Shown here one piece after another: positions 26,294 through 35,492 of a stretch of DNA of 64,000 nt. The translations under genes were made by a program, and so were the position numbers. This DNA comes from Lachnoclostridium sp. Marseille-P6806 (GTDB lineage Bacteria; Bacillota; Clostridia; Lachnospirales; Lachnospiraceae). Where the stretch lies: positions 1 to 64,000 of the forward strand of contig NZ_LR130585.1 of the NCBI RefSeq assembly GCF_900625025.1, given 5' to 3'. How positions within the stretch are numbered: the first letter of the stretch is position 1; every line of letters starts with the position of its first letter. The notes below the pieces were generated by a model. It did no database searches. It was not told where the DNA came from and saw nothing but the letters and a program-made list of their open reading frames with translations.

Positions 26294-27190
26294 ATGAAAA
26301 AGCTGACAATGCAGCAGAAGAAAAGACGGGAGGGTTATGCGTTCATCCTCCCCGGCTTTGCCTATATGGTCGTGATACTGGGCTATCCTCTTCTGTATAA
26401 TATCGTTCTCAGCCTTGAGAACGTGAATGTGAAAACCTTTGCGGGGAAAAGCTATACCTTTGTCGGGCTGCAGAATTATGCGGCGCTGTTTCACAACGCG
26501 ACGTTTCTGCTGATTCTGAAGAACACTTTTGTTTTCACGTTCTGGTGTCTGGTGTTTCAGTTCACCATAGGGTTTCTTCTGGCTCTGTTTTTTTCAAAGC
26601 GCTTTACGCTGGCGGGGCCGATTCGGGGTATGATACTCGTCGCCTACATGATGCCCATGTCGGTTACGGCGCTTCTGGGGAAGAACATGTTTGACAAGTC
26701 CAGCGGCGTGATCAATGATCTGCTGCTGCGGACAGGTCTGCTCCATGCGCGCGCGGACTGGCTGCTGCAGCCGGGCACGGCGATGGCGGCGGTCATAGTG
26801 ATGAACTGCTGGGTCGGGATTCCGTTCAATATGCTGCTGCTGACCTCGGGACTTACCGGGATCTCCGGGGATATTCTTGAGGCGGCGGAGGTGGACGGAG
26901 CGAATCACTGGCAGAGGTTCTGGAAAATCACCGTTCCTCTGCTCCGGCCTGCGATCATGGCGGTGCTGATGCTGGGATTCATCTATACGTTCAAGGCATT
27001 TGATCTGATGTTCATTATGACCTCCGGGGGGCCGCTGAATTCGACGGATGTTCTGGGGACATACGCGTACAATCTTTCCTTTAAGCAGTACGAGTTCTCG
27101 ATGGGATCGTCCGCCGCCATGGTTCTTTTCTGCATACTTTTTGTGATCGGACTTTTTTACCTGAAAATGGTTGCGGCAGAGGATCAGTGA
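26294..27190 (+). CDS. Sugar ABC importer permease, UgpA/MalF type
   Basis: 298 residues with six predicted spans. The EAA loop reads ILEAAEVDGANHWQRFWKI, and the segment TSGGPLNSTDVLGTYAYNLS is typical of this permease group. The ATG at 26294 follows GGGGGCAGT. Its partner permease should follow directly, but a 243-bp repeat element stands between the two genes. Confidence 0.9.
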   Translation: MKKLTMQQKKRREGYAFILPGFAYMVVILGYPLLYNIVLSLENVNVKTFAGKSYTFVGLQNYAALFHNATFLLILKNTFVFTFWCLVFQFTIGFLLALFFSKRFTLAGPIRGMILVAYMMPMSVTALLGKNMFDKSSGVINDLLLRTGLLHARADWLLQPGTAMAAVIVMNCWVGIPFNMLLLTSGLTGISGDILEAAEVDGANHWQRFWKITVPLLRPAIMAVLMLGFIYTFKAFDLMFIMTSGGPLNSTDVLGTYAYNLSFKQYEFSMGSSAAMVLFCILFVIGLFYLKMVAAEDQ

Positions 27191-27209
27191 TCGCCGGGAG
27201 GGAGGAATA

Positions 27210-27452
27210 GTGTGAAAAATCACGCGGATGCGCTGAGTTGCTCCGTGAGCGAAACGTGCTGTTACGTAGTGGGACGGCATGAGACGCGAAGCGGGTCGAC
27301 ACTCTACGCGTCGGCGCAGAGATTTTTCACACAGCTATTTGTGCCGAAGCCCAAATAGCTTCTGATCGCAGCCGTAAAACCGCCTGCGCGCCGGCGCAGG
27401 GTGCTTTTACGGCGCGTGCCTCGCACAAAGTGCTTCGGCATGGTGATTTTTT
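27210..27452 (+). repeat. Long leader-repeat element inside the second importer operon (copy 3)
   Basis: Four structures lie in order. GTGTGAAAAATC (27210-27221) and GATTTTTCACAC (27321-27332) form a 12-bp terminal inverted repeat around a ~100-bp core. Next is AGCTATTTG/CAAATAGCT (27333-27360). Next is a long hairpin GCCGTAAAA...TTTTACGGC with inner CCTGCGC-GCCG-GCGCAGG (27371-27413). Last is the shared right end GTGCCTCGCACAAAGTGCTT plus CGGCATGG, abutting the ATG at 27453. The first 85 bases match 44901 onward with three differences. It looks like a small palindromic insertion between two permease genes. Confidence 0.75.
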
Positions 27453-28313
27453 ATGAAACAGAAAATCAAAAAGGGAAACAGAACACCGCGGGAACGGAGG
27501 AGGAATTTCCTGCTCTGTCTGGGTGCGGTTCTTATTGCGGTCGTTTTTCTGTTTCCGCTCTACTGGCTGATCTCCATGTCTTTCAAGACGGACGCGGAGT
27601 CTTTCGGTAAAATCGTGACATATTATCCGCACAGCTTCACACTTTATCCGTGGAGAACGAACTTTTCGGATCATGAGTTTCTGTCGTCGCTGAAAAACAG
27701 CTTCGTCATCGCGCTCCTGTCGATGCTCCTGTCCATAGGCTTCGGTGTTCCCTGCGCCTACGGCATGGGGCGCTACCGCGTTCCCGGCGGGAGGGGCTTC
27801 ATGTTGGCCTTTCTGGTGTCGCAGATGCTCCCGGCGTCGCTGATGCTGACGCCCATGTATCTTATTTTCAACAAGCTTCACCTTCTGGGAAGCTATCTGG
27901 GGCCGGCGATTGCGATTTCATCGGGCTCGGTGCCGTTTATCGTCGTCACGCTGCGGCCGTATTTCAAGAGCATACCGACCTCGCTGGACGACGCCGCCCG
28001 TATCGACGGCTGTACCGTGCTGCAGTCCTTTGTGCAGATCATGATTCCCGCGATCAAGACGGGGATCATCACGGTGCTGGTGATCTCCTTTCTGGGAGGC
28101 TGGAATGATCTGGCCTACTCCATGACCTTTAACGTGCAGGCCGACATGCGGCCGCTGACGGCGAATATTTACAAATTTCAGAGCAAGTACGGAACCAAAT
28201 GGAACTGCATCATGGCCTACGGGACGATACTGGTTCTGCCGGTTGTATGTATGTTTATTTTTCTGCAGCGCTATATCGTGGGCGGCATGACGGCCGGCGC
28301 GGTGAAGGAGTAG
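27453..28313 (+). CDS. Sugar ABC importer permease, UgpE/MalG type
   Basis: 286 residues with six predicted spans. EAA loop: LDDAARIDGCTVLQSFVQI; the C-terminus QRYIVGGMTAGAVKE is the family's hallmark end. It pairs with the permease at 26294. The ribosome site is only GGTGA from the repeat element, so translation may be weak or controlled by the leader structure. The GH31 gene follows 76 bases later. Confidence 0.9.
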   Translation: MKQKIKKGNRTPRERRRNFLLCLGAVLIAVVFLFPLYWLISMSFKTDAESFGKIVTYYPHSFTLYPWRTNFSDHEFLSSLKNSFVIALLSMLLSIGFGVPCAYGMGRYRVPGGRGFMLAFLVSQMLPASLMLTPMYLIFNKLHLLGSYLGPAIAISSGSVPFIVVTLRPYFKSIPTSLDDAARIDGCTVLQSFVQIMIPAIKTGIITVLVISFLGGWNDLAYSMTFNVQADMRPLTANIYKFQSKYGTKWNCIMAYGTILVLPVVCMFIFLQRYIVGGMTAGAVKE

Positions 28314-28389
28314 AATATGCGGTGAGAGCGCACCGGAGCTTTCGTTCGGAGCTTTCATCATAATGCCTGGGGGGCAGGGGAGGAAAACG

Positions 28390-30420
28390 ATGATCAGGAT
28401 GGAGGAGGACCGGCTGGTCCGGCGATTTGATAAGGAACTTCTTGTCGTCGAGGCGTGGGGGAGAAACGGCCTGCGCGTGCGGGCGACGCAGCGTCATGCC
28501 TTTGAGGAGGACGACGGCGTGCAGGCGCTGCTCCCCCGGCCGAAGCCGAAGGGGGTCAGGATTTACGAGGCGGACGGTGTATGGAGCATCGAGAACGGCA
28601 AGATACGCGCTGAGCTCACCGGCAGCGGAAAGCTCCGCTACTACAATCAGAACGGAAAGCTTCTGCTTGCCGAATTTCAGCGGACCCGCGAGATGTATGA
28701 GGAGGGACACCGGGAATTCAATTCTGCGCTGGAACTGTACCCCAGAACGTTCCGCCCGCATCCGGGAATGGATAATTTTGAGCTCACAGCCCGCTTTGAG
28801 GCGGTCTGCGGCGAGCGGATCTTCGGCATGGGGCAGTACCAGCAGCCCTATCTGGATATGAAAGGCTGCGTTCTGGAACTGGCGCACCGGAATTCACAGG
28901 CCTCCGTGCCGTTTGCGCTTTCCAGTGAAGGCTACGGCTTTCTCTGGAATAATCCCGCAATCGGCTCGGTCGTCTTTGGGAAGAATGTGACCGAGTGGAA
29001 AGCGTCCTCTGCCAAGCAGCTCGATTACTGGATCACGGCGGGGGATACGCCGGCGGAGATCGAGGAGAGCTATGCGGACGTGGCCGGAAAGGTTCCGATG
29101 ATGCCGGAGTATGGGCTCGGCTTCTGGCAGTGTAAGCTGCGCTACAAGACGCAGGAGGAGATTCTCTCTGTGGCGCGGGAGTACCGCAGGAGAGGACTGC
29201 CGCTTGATGTTATTGTCGTGGACTTTTTCCACTGGCCTTATGAGGGGGACTGGACGTTTGACAGGGATTACTGGCCGGATCCGAAAGGAATGGTCGAGGA
29301 GCTGAAAGAAATGGGAATCCGCCTTATGGTCAGCATCTGGCCGACCGTGGAGCAGGATTCGGAAAATTACGCCGAAATGAAGGAGCTCGGATATCTCATG
29401 CGGACGGAGCACGGGAAGCGTCTCGGTGAGCTCGGAGGTGCGGCGGTCATTGATGTCACCAATGCGGACACCCGGCATTATGTCTGGGATAAGATCCGCG
29501 AAAATTATTATAAGCTGGGCATCCGCATCTTCTGGCTGGATGAGGCTGAGCCGGAGCTGAACGGCGAGCCGGGCTACGGTGGTTATGAGTATGAGCACTA
29601 TCGGTATTTCCGCGGCGCGGACATGGAGATAGGGAATATCTTCCCCCGCGAATATGCGCGCATGGCCTATGAGGGCATGCAGGCCGAGGGCCAGGAGAAC
29701 ATCGTAAATCTTCTGCGCTGCGCATGGGCCGGCTCGCAGCGGTACGGCGCTCTGGTCTGGTCGGGGGACATCGATTCGTCCTTTGCCTCTCTCCGCAACC
29801 AGCTCCGCGCCGGGCTGTCCATGGGAATCGCCGGCATTCCGTGGTGGACGACGGATATCGGCGGATTCCATGGCGGGGACATTCGCGCGCCGTGGTTCCG
29901 GGAAGTGTTTGCGCGGTGGTTTGCATTCGGCGCGTTCTGCCCGGTGATGCGTCTGCACGGCTTCCGCGAGCCGATCGAGGAGCCGATGAGCCGCGAGCGG
30001 GGAGGGAAATGCCCCAGCGGTGCGGCAAACGAGGTCTGGACCTACGGAGAGGAAATCTACGAGATCTGCCGCCGGTATCTGCAGCTGCGCGAGGCGATGC
30101 GCCCCTATGTCCGCGAGCTCATGCGGGAGGCGCACGAAAAGGGCACGCCGGTGATGCGGCCGCTGTTCTATGATTTCCCGGAGGATGCGCAGGCGTGGGG
30201 CATCGACGATCAGTACATGTTCGGCCCGGATCTTCTGGTTGCGCCGATTTTGTATGAGGGCGTGACAGAGCGGGAACTGTATCTTCCGGAGGGAAGCTGG
30301 AGAAGCCTTGCGGACGGAAGCATACAGGAGGGCGGGAGGCGCATCACGGTGCCCGCGCCGCTCGACATTCTGCCGGTGTTTGCAAGAGCGGGCAGGCTGA
30401 CGGAGCTGACGCTCACATAA
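28390..30420 (+). CDS. GH31 glycosidase, alpha-xylosidase-like
   Basis: 676 residues, no signal peptide. The ATG at 28390 follows GGGGAGGAAAA; the ATG at 28363 lacks a site. The nucleophile is D384 (IFWLDEAEPEL) and the acid/base D460 (LVWSGDIDSSF). The strand VVDFFHWPYEGDWTFD is of the type found in alpha-xylosidases rather than alpha-glucosidases, though substrate assignment is by resemblance. It would remove alpha-linked xylose or glucose from imported oligosaccharides. It is the last gene of the operon driven from 24651; no terminator is evident before the dinB promoter. Confidence 0.88.
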   Translation: MIRMEEDRLVRRFDKELLVVEAWGRNGLRVRATQRHAFEEDDGVQALLPRPKPKGVRIYEADGVWSIENGKIRAELTGSGKLRYYNQNGKLLLAEFQRTREMYEEGHREFNSALELYPRTFRPHPGMDNFELTARFEAVCGERIFGMGQYQQPYLDMKGCVLELAHRNSQASVPFALSSEGYGFLWNNPAIGSVVFGKNVTEWKASSAKQLDYWITAGDTPAEIEESYADVAGKVPMMPEYGLGFWQCKLRYKTQEEILSVAREYRRRGLPLDVIVVDFFHWPYEGDWTFDRDYWPDPKGMVEELKEMGIRLMVSIWPTVEQDSENYAEMKELGYLMRTEHGKRLGELGGAAVIDVTNADTRHYVWDKIRENYYKLGIRIFWLDEAEPELNGEPGYGGYEYEHYRYFRGADMEIGNIFPREYARMAYEGMQAEGQENIVNLLRCAWAGSQRYGALVWSGDIDSSFASLRNQLRAGLSMGIAGIPWWTTDIGGFHGGDIRAPWFREVFARWFAFGAFCPVMRLHGFREPIEEPMSRERGGKCPSGAANEVWTYGEEIYEICRRYLQLREAMRPYVRELMREAHEKGTPVMRPLFYDFPEDAQAWGIDDQYMFGPDLLVAPILYEGVTERELYLPEGSWRSLADGSIQEGGRRITVPAPLDILPVFARAGRLTELTLT

Positions 30421-30422
30421 AA

Positions 30423-30459
30423 AGAACATATGTTCTGCCCCGGGATTCTGTGATATAGT
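30423..30459 (+). promoter_or_regulatory. LexA (SOS) box over the dinB promoter
   Basis: AGAACATATGTTCT (30423-30436) is a perfect palindrome matching the Gram-positive LexA pattern GAAC-N4-GTTC. A -10 box TATAGT lies at 30454-30459, so the operator covers the -35 region. This predicts repression by LexA and induction by DNA damage. Confidence 0.85.
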
Positions 30460-30486
30460 GAAAGAAAAAGGGGGCGGAGCGGCGCG

Positions 30487-31764
30487 ATGGGAGTGCAGAA
30501 ACAGAGACTGATCTTTCATGTCGATGTCAATTCGGCATTTCTTTCATGGACGGCGGTGCGGCGTCTGGAGGAGAATCCGGAGGCCGTGGATCTGCGGACG
30601 ATCCCCTCGGTCATAGGAGGGGATCGGGCGACCCGGCACGGCATTGTGACCGCCAAGTCGATACCGGCGAAGCGCTACGGGATCGAGACGGCAGAACCGG
30701 TCGCGCAGGCCCTGAGGAAGTGCCCGCAGCTCGTCGTGGCGCAGGGAGATTTTGCCACCTACCGGCGCTTTTCCCATGCGCTCATGGATATTCTGCGCCG
30801 CTGGTCGCCGGTGGTGGAGCAGGCGTCGATCGACGAGGCGTATCTGGATATGACGGCGGCGGATCTGTCTGCTTTCGGAGAAGTGAAAGAGGCAGAAGAG
30901 GAGGCGGCCTGCCGCGCGGCCGATGCCATCCGGCGTGAGGTGCGGGAGGAGCTCCGCTTTACGGTCAATGTGGGCGTCTCCCGCAACAAGCTCCTTGCCA
31001 AGATGGCCAGTGATTTCACCAAGCCGGACAGGACGCACACGCTTTTTCCGGAGGAAATTCCCGCCAAGCTGTGGCCGCTGCCGATCGGGAGCCTCTACGG
31101 CTGCGGAAAGAAGACGGCGGCGCGTCTACGGGACGTGGGAATTATAACAATCGGCGATGCCGCGGCGGCGCCGCCTGCCATGCTGGAGGCTCTTTTCGGA
31201 GAGAAGTGGGGACAGTATATCCGGCGGGCGGCGAATGGGATCAGTACGGGCCCGGTGTCGGATGTGCGGGAGGAGGCCAAAAGCTACTCAAACGAGACGA
31301 CGACGGCAGTGGACGTCACGGCGGAGAATGTGGAGACGCTGGCGGTCCCTCTTCTGCGGAAGCTGTGCGGCAAGGTTGCGTCGCGGCTCCGGAAAGACGG
31401 TGTGCGCGCCGGGACGATCGGTGTCATGGCAAAGACCAGCGACTTCCGCAACCGGTCGATGCAGCAGACCGTGGAGGATCCTCTGGATCGTGAGGAGGAG
31501 ATATTCCGGACGGCGGAGACGCTGCTGCGGCGGCTCCTCCTTGGAGAGAACGGGCATCCGGGGCTGCTCGGAGAGGGCGGCGTGAGGCTCATCGGCGTAT
31601 CGGTCTCCCACTTGACCGGCGATTCATTCCGCCAGATGACGCTCACCGATTTTGCGGTCAGTCAGAGAGAGGCAGAGCACCGCGCCAGAGAAAGAAAGCT
31701 GTCGGAAATGGAGGACAGCATACAGTTAAAATACGGAGACGGGGCGCTCCGGCGGGGCGTCTGA
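30487..31764 (+). CDS. dinB: DNA polymerase IV (Y family, translesion)
   Basis: 425 residues. Metal-binding acids D13 (FHVDVNSAF) and D116/E117 (ASIDEAYLD) are present; the thumb helix-hairpin-helix region (GSLYGCGKKTAARLRDVGII) and the little-finger domain follow. The Clostridia-type NSAFLSW replaces the FFASVE of Proteobacteria. It copies past damaged bases with low fidelity. It has its own SOS-controlled promoter and converges on the AraC gene, whose stop codon lies 5 bases away. Confidence 0.93.
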   Translation: MGVQKQRLIFHVDVNSAFLSWTAVRRLEENPEAVDLRTIPSVIGGDRATRHGIVTAKSIPAKRYGIETAEPVAQALRKCPQLVVAQGDFATYRRFSHALMDILRRWSPVVEQASIDEAYLDMTAADLSAFGEVKEAEEEAACRAADAIRREVREELRFTVNVGVSRNKLLAKMASDFTKPDRTHTLFPEEIPAKLWPLPIGSLYGCGKKTAARLRDVGIITIGDAAAAPPAMLEALFGEKWGQYIRRAANGISTGPVSDVREEAKSYSNETTTAVDVTAENVETLAVPLLRKLCGKVASRLRKDGVRAGTIGVMAKTSDFRNRSMQQTVEDPLDREEEIFRTAETLLRRLLLGENGHPGLLGEGGVRLIGVSVSHLTGDSFRQMTLTDFAVSQREAEHRARERKLSEMEDSIQLKYGDGALRRGV

Positions 31765-31769
31765 GCGGT

Positions 31770-32717
31770 TCAGTGCTCGTCCAGCAGCTCGGTGCCGGAG
31801 GAGAGACGGATGCGGTATTCTGTTGGCGAGCAGCCGGTGTATTTGTGGAAACACCGGTAGAAGCTGGTGATGTTATTGAAGCCGGTGCGGTAAGACAGAT
31901 CCGTGATGGAAATGTCGTCCGTGAGGAGCTTCTGCGCCACACGGATCCGGGTGCGGAGCAGGTAATCGTGGAACGTCGTTCCGATCTGCCGCTGGAAAAT
32001 GCGGGAGAAGTGGAACTTGGAGAAGCCCATGAAATCGGCTGCGTCGTCCAGCGTGATATGCTCGGCGTAATGCGCCTCGATATAATTCAGGAGGCAGGCG
32101 AATTTTTCATAGTTTTCACGGCTTCGACTGGTCTCGTTCATGTCGTCTTTCTGCAGGCGGGAGAAGTGCTCCTTGCCGATCAGGCAGTACAGCTTGAGAA
32201 GATGGCCGTAGATGGACATCTCCCACATGATGTCGTTCCGGAAATAATCGTCGATGATCTGCATCAGAAGCTCATATGCCTCCGGGTAGATCGCCGGGTG
32301 TGTTTTGGGTGTGCAGTGATATGGCGAGAGAAACAGCGGGTCGAGCACGCTTGCGTCCTGTATGACGCGGAGGAGCTCCGTATCGATGAGCAGGACAAAG
32401 CGGGCCCCGGCCTCCTCCGGCTGATCGCAGGTCAGGCGGTGCTGGAGAAAGGGCGGAATCATGATGATATCGCCGGGGTTCAGACCGTAGGAGGCGTCCG
32501 CGGTGTAAACCGTATAGTGCGTCTGCCGGGAGATGATGATCTCCATGGCGGTGTGATGGTGGACATCAAAATTCCGGGACTGGTTGTTGTAGATAATTTT
32601 TACATGCGCCGCCGGGGAATAAGAAGCCGTCCCCTCGCCGCCGGTGGTGATTCGGCCGGTGTAGCTGTGATCCGGCTGCTGGTATTGTAAGGGAATTGCG
32701 CTGTCGTTTGTTTTCAT
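31770..32717 (-). CDS. AraC-family regulator with N-terminal cupin domain
   Basis: 315 residues. Residues ~40-130 form a cupin (FDVHHHTAMEIIISR, then GDIIMIPPFLQHRL) expected to bind a sugar; two helix-turn-helix motifs follow at ~215-310 (ITLDDAADFMGFSKFHFSRI, then SYRTGFNNITSFYRCF). It is divergent from the epimerase gene at 32892 with 174 bases between them, and most likely controls the genes 32892-39451. A TATGAT box at 32841-32846 may serve the divergent genes. Confidence 0.9.
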   Translation of the reverse strand: MKTNDSAIPLQYQQPDHSYTGRITTGGEGTASYSPAAHVKIIYNNQSRNFDVHHHTAMEIIISRQTHYTVYTADASYGLNPGDIIMIPPFLQHRLTCDQPEEAGARFVLLIDTELLRVIQDASVLDPLFLSPYHCTPKTHPAIYPEAYELLMQIIDDYFRNDIMWEMSIYGHLLKLYCLIGKEHFSRLQKDDMNETSRSRENYEKFACLLNYIEAHYAEHITLDDAADFMGFSKFHFSRIFQRQIGTTFHDYLLRTRIRVAQKLLTDDISITDLSYRTGFNNITSFYRCFHKYTGCSPTEYRIRLSSGTELLDEH

Positions 32718-32891
32718 AATAAATATATTCTATGTTCTTTCGGGGCAATGGAGAATAGACGGGGGAGAAAAAAGCAATAAATGTAATAAGAACGACTATT
32801 TTTGTAAAGAAATGTGTGATCCATCTTCCGCGCGGTCTGCTATGATGAAGCTGCAGCAGTGAAAGCAGAATGCACAGGAGGGCAAGTTCAT

Positions 32892-33938
32892 ATGCGCAGA
32901 GCACTGTTTATCGGGGGAACCGGAACGATCAGCACGGCGATTGTGAGGAGGCTTACGGCGGAGTATACGGACTGGGAGGTCTATGTCCTGAATCGCGGAA
33001 ACCGGAGCGGAGCGTTGCCGGAGGGCGTGCACCGGATCACCGCGGATATCAATGATGAGGAAAAGGTGCGGGAGGAACTGGACAAGCTGCCTTTCCGCGT
33101 CTTTGATACGGTATGCGAGTGGATCGGCTTTGTGCCGGAGCAGGTCGAGAGGGATTTCCGGCTTTTCCGGGGGCGCACGCGTCAGTACATGTATACCTCG
33201 AGTGCCTCGGCGTACCATAAGCCGCCGCGGAGCTGCCGGATCACCGAGGGAACGGCGCTCGCGAATCCGTACTGGGAATATTCGCGGAACAAGATCGCCT
33301 GTGAGGAATTTCTGATGAAGCAGTACCGGGAAACGGGGTTCCCCGTGACGATTATCCGTCCGAGCCACACCTATGACGACCGTTCGATTCCGGTGGGCGT
33401 TCACGGAAAGCAGGGGCCGTGGCAGGTGATCCGGCGCATGATGGAGGAAAAGCCGGTCATCATTCCCGGGGACGGAAGCTCGCTCTGGACGGTGACGTTC
33501 CATACAGATTTTGCGGTCGGCTATACCGGGCTTATGGGAAATCCGCATGCCATCGGCGAGGCGTTCCAGATCACCGGGGAGGAAACGCTCACATGGAATC
33601 AGGTTCATGAGGAGATTGCGGCAGCAGCCGGCGTTCCGCTTCATGCGGTGCACGTATCCAGCGAGTTTCTTTCGCTCGCGGGGGACCGGAAGTACGGTTA
33701 TGACTTTAACGGCTCGCTCATCGGCGACAAGGCGGTTTCTGTCCTGTTTGACAACAGCAAGCTGAAGCGGGTGGTGCCGGAGATGTGCACGCGCGTCCCG
33801 TTTGCACAGGGCGTCCGCATTGCGCTGAAGAATATTCTGGAGCATCCGGAGCTTCAGAGAGAGGATCCGGAGTTCGACGTCTTTACGGAGAGCGTCCTCG
33901 CCGCGAGAGAGGCGGCGCTGGAGGCGCTGAACCGGTAG
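32892..33938 (+). CDS. NAD-dependent epimerase/dehydratase family protein
   Basis: 348 residues. The N-terminus FIGGTGTISTAIVRRL is the dinucleotide-binding Rossmann motif of extended short-chain dehydrogenases. A Ser-rich strand (YTSSASAYH) and a WEYSRNKI segment supply the likely Ser and Tyr-x3-Lys catalytic residues. The ATG at 32892 follows AGGAGGGC. Such proteins convert sugars or nucleotide sugars; the substrate is unknown. It is first in a cluster with a fucose-isomerase-like gene, both probably under the divergent AraC regulator. Confidence 0.85.
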   Translation: MRRALFIGGTGTISTAIVRRLTAEYTDWEVYVLNRGNRSGALPEGVHRITADINDEEKVREELDKLPFRVFDTVCEWIGFVPEQVERDFRLFRGRTRQYMYTSSASAYHKPPRSCRITEGTALANPYWEYSRNKIACEEFLMKQYRETGFPVTIIRPSHTYDDRSIPVGVHGKQGPWQVIRRMMEEKPVIIPGDGSSLWTVTFHTDFAVGYTGLMGNPHAIGEAFQITGEETLTWNQVHEEIAAAAGVPLHAVHVSSEFLSLAGDRKYGYDFNGSLIGDKAVSVLFDNSKLKRVVPEMCTRVPFAQGVRIALKNILEHPELQREDPEFDVFTESVLAAREAALEALNR

Positions 33939-34112
33939 AGAGGAACTGGAAAAATAGTGCAAGCGTTCCGGCAGGAAAGTGCATGGCTTTCATTGGATCG
34001 TCCTGTTAGACTTTGGGCTGTGTAAGGCGCATTTGTTCGTGTTCTGACGAGTACAGTGTGCCGGGAGCAGGGGCCGCGGTCCGTAAGAAGGCGCGCCGGC
34101 AGGAGGAACGGG

Positions 34113-35480
34113 ATGAAAGCAAAGGCAATGGATGTGAAGCTCGTCGTGCGCCCGATCATAGGGTGCCTCACCCATACGCATTTCTGGGAGGGCCCCTGCC
34201 GGGCCGGGCGCCGCGAGGATATGACGGAGGAAGCGGAGAGCGCCGCGGCAGACCGGGCGTTCGCTGAGAGCTGCGGGGAGCTGGAAAAGCTGACGCCAGA
34301 GGTGCGGCTTCTGGAGCCGATCGACTGCCGCTATACAGAAAGGTTTGTCGTTTCCGGAGAGGATTTCGAGCGCATCGAAGAGGACCTCGACAAGGTGGAT
34401 TTTTTCCTCTGCATGGGGTGGCGTATCCCAAAGCTCGAGCGTTACCGCAAGACGGTCGTCATCATGCAGAACGGCAATGAGGGAATCGACTTTGCCGCGT
34501 ACTGTCGTTCCATCGGCATCGAGGCGTACGTCTGCATGGATATGGAGGATGTGAACCGGCTGGCGCATTATCTGTGGGTGAGAAAGGCGGTTGCGAATAC
34601 GCGGGCGCTGGTGCTCACCGCCGGTTCCCAACCGACGTTCGGCATCCAGAGTCTCATCCGGGATCCGGAGATCATCCGCCGGAAATATGGCCTCGAGGTC
34701 GTGAAGCTCCCCTTTGACTCCATCATACCGTATATGGATGAGATCACGGACGAGGAGGCTTGTCCTCTTGCGGAAAAAATGCTCGGAGGAGCGTCGGAGG
34801 TCAGGGTAAACCGGGAATGGTTTCTGAATGATATCAAGTATTATCTGGCGGCGCGGAAAATGATGGATGTCTATGACTGCAATGCGTTCAGCACGGCCTG
34901 CCATGAGCTTTGCACCTCGGAGATTCCGCAGAATCGGAAATTCACGCCCTGCACCTGCCACAGCCTGATGAAGGACGAGGGGATTCCGAGCGCCTGCGAG
35001 GAGGATCTGAACGCCCTGCTTGCCATGTGCATCATGCAGTATATGGCGAACCGCCCCTGCTTTATGGGAAATCCCAATCACGAGACGGACGAGCTGCTCC
35101 GGATTCATCATGCCGTTCCGCCGCTGTGCATGAACGGCTATGGGACAAAACCGCTCGATTACAAGCTCTGGGCCTTTACCGGGCAGGGCTTCGGCGGGAA
35201 GCTCCAAGTCGATTTTGCACAGAACGACAACGATTATGTGACGCTCGGCCGCTTTAATCCGGCGGGAGACACGATGTGCGTCAAGGTCGGGAGGGTGCTC
35301 CGCTCCGAGTATGACGAGGTATACTGCAGTCCGTACTATTACATCGGCATGGACGACGCCCGGACGTATATGCACCGTCTGGCCGGCTTCGGCCATCATC
35401 AGGTGCTGATTTTCGGCGACTGGCTGCAGGAGCTCAGGGAGGTTTCGGAGCTTATGGGCTTCCGCATTCTGGAGGGGTGA
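34113..35480 (+). CDS. L-fucose/L-arabinose isomerase-like protein
   Basis: 455 residues. The ATG at 34113 follows AGGAGGAACGG. The overall pattern is that of the fucose-isomerase-like group (COG2407): an N-terminal domain of alternating strands, CMGWRIPKLERYRK, and a C-terminal beta domain with the metal-ligand-like LLRIHHAVPP segment. Such proteins interconvert aldoses and ketoses, but many in this group are of unproven function. The next gene starts 12 bases after the stop. No ribulokinase or fuculokinase is nearby. Confidence 0.75.
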   Translation: MKAKAMDVKLVVRPIIGCLTHTHFWEGPCRAGRREDMTEEAESAAADRAFAESCGELEKLTPEVRLLEPIDCRYTERFVVSGEDFERIEEDLDKVDFFLCMGWRIPKLERYRKTVVIMQNGNEGIDFAAYCRSIGIEAYVCMDMEDVNRLAHYLWVRKAVANTRALVLTAGSQPTFGIQSLIRDPEIIRRKYGLEVVKLPFDSIIPYMDEITDEEACPLAEKMLGGASEVRVNREWFLNDIKYYLAARKMMDVYDCNAFSTACHELCTSEIPQNRKFTPCTCHSLMKDEGIPSACEEDLNALLAMCIMQYMANRPCFMGNPNHETDELLRIHHAVPPLCMNGYGTKPLDYKLWAFTGQGFGGKLQVDFAQNDNDYVTLGRFNPAGDTMCVKVGRVLRSEYDEVYCSPYYYIGMDDARTYMHRLAGFGHHQVLIFGDWLQELREVSELMGFRILEG

Positions 35481-35492
35481 TTTTCGCTCGCG

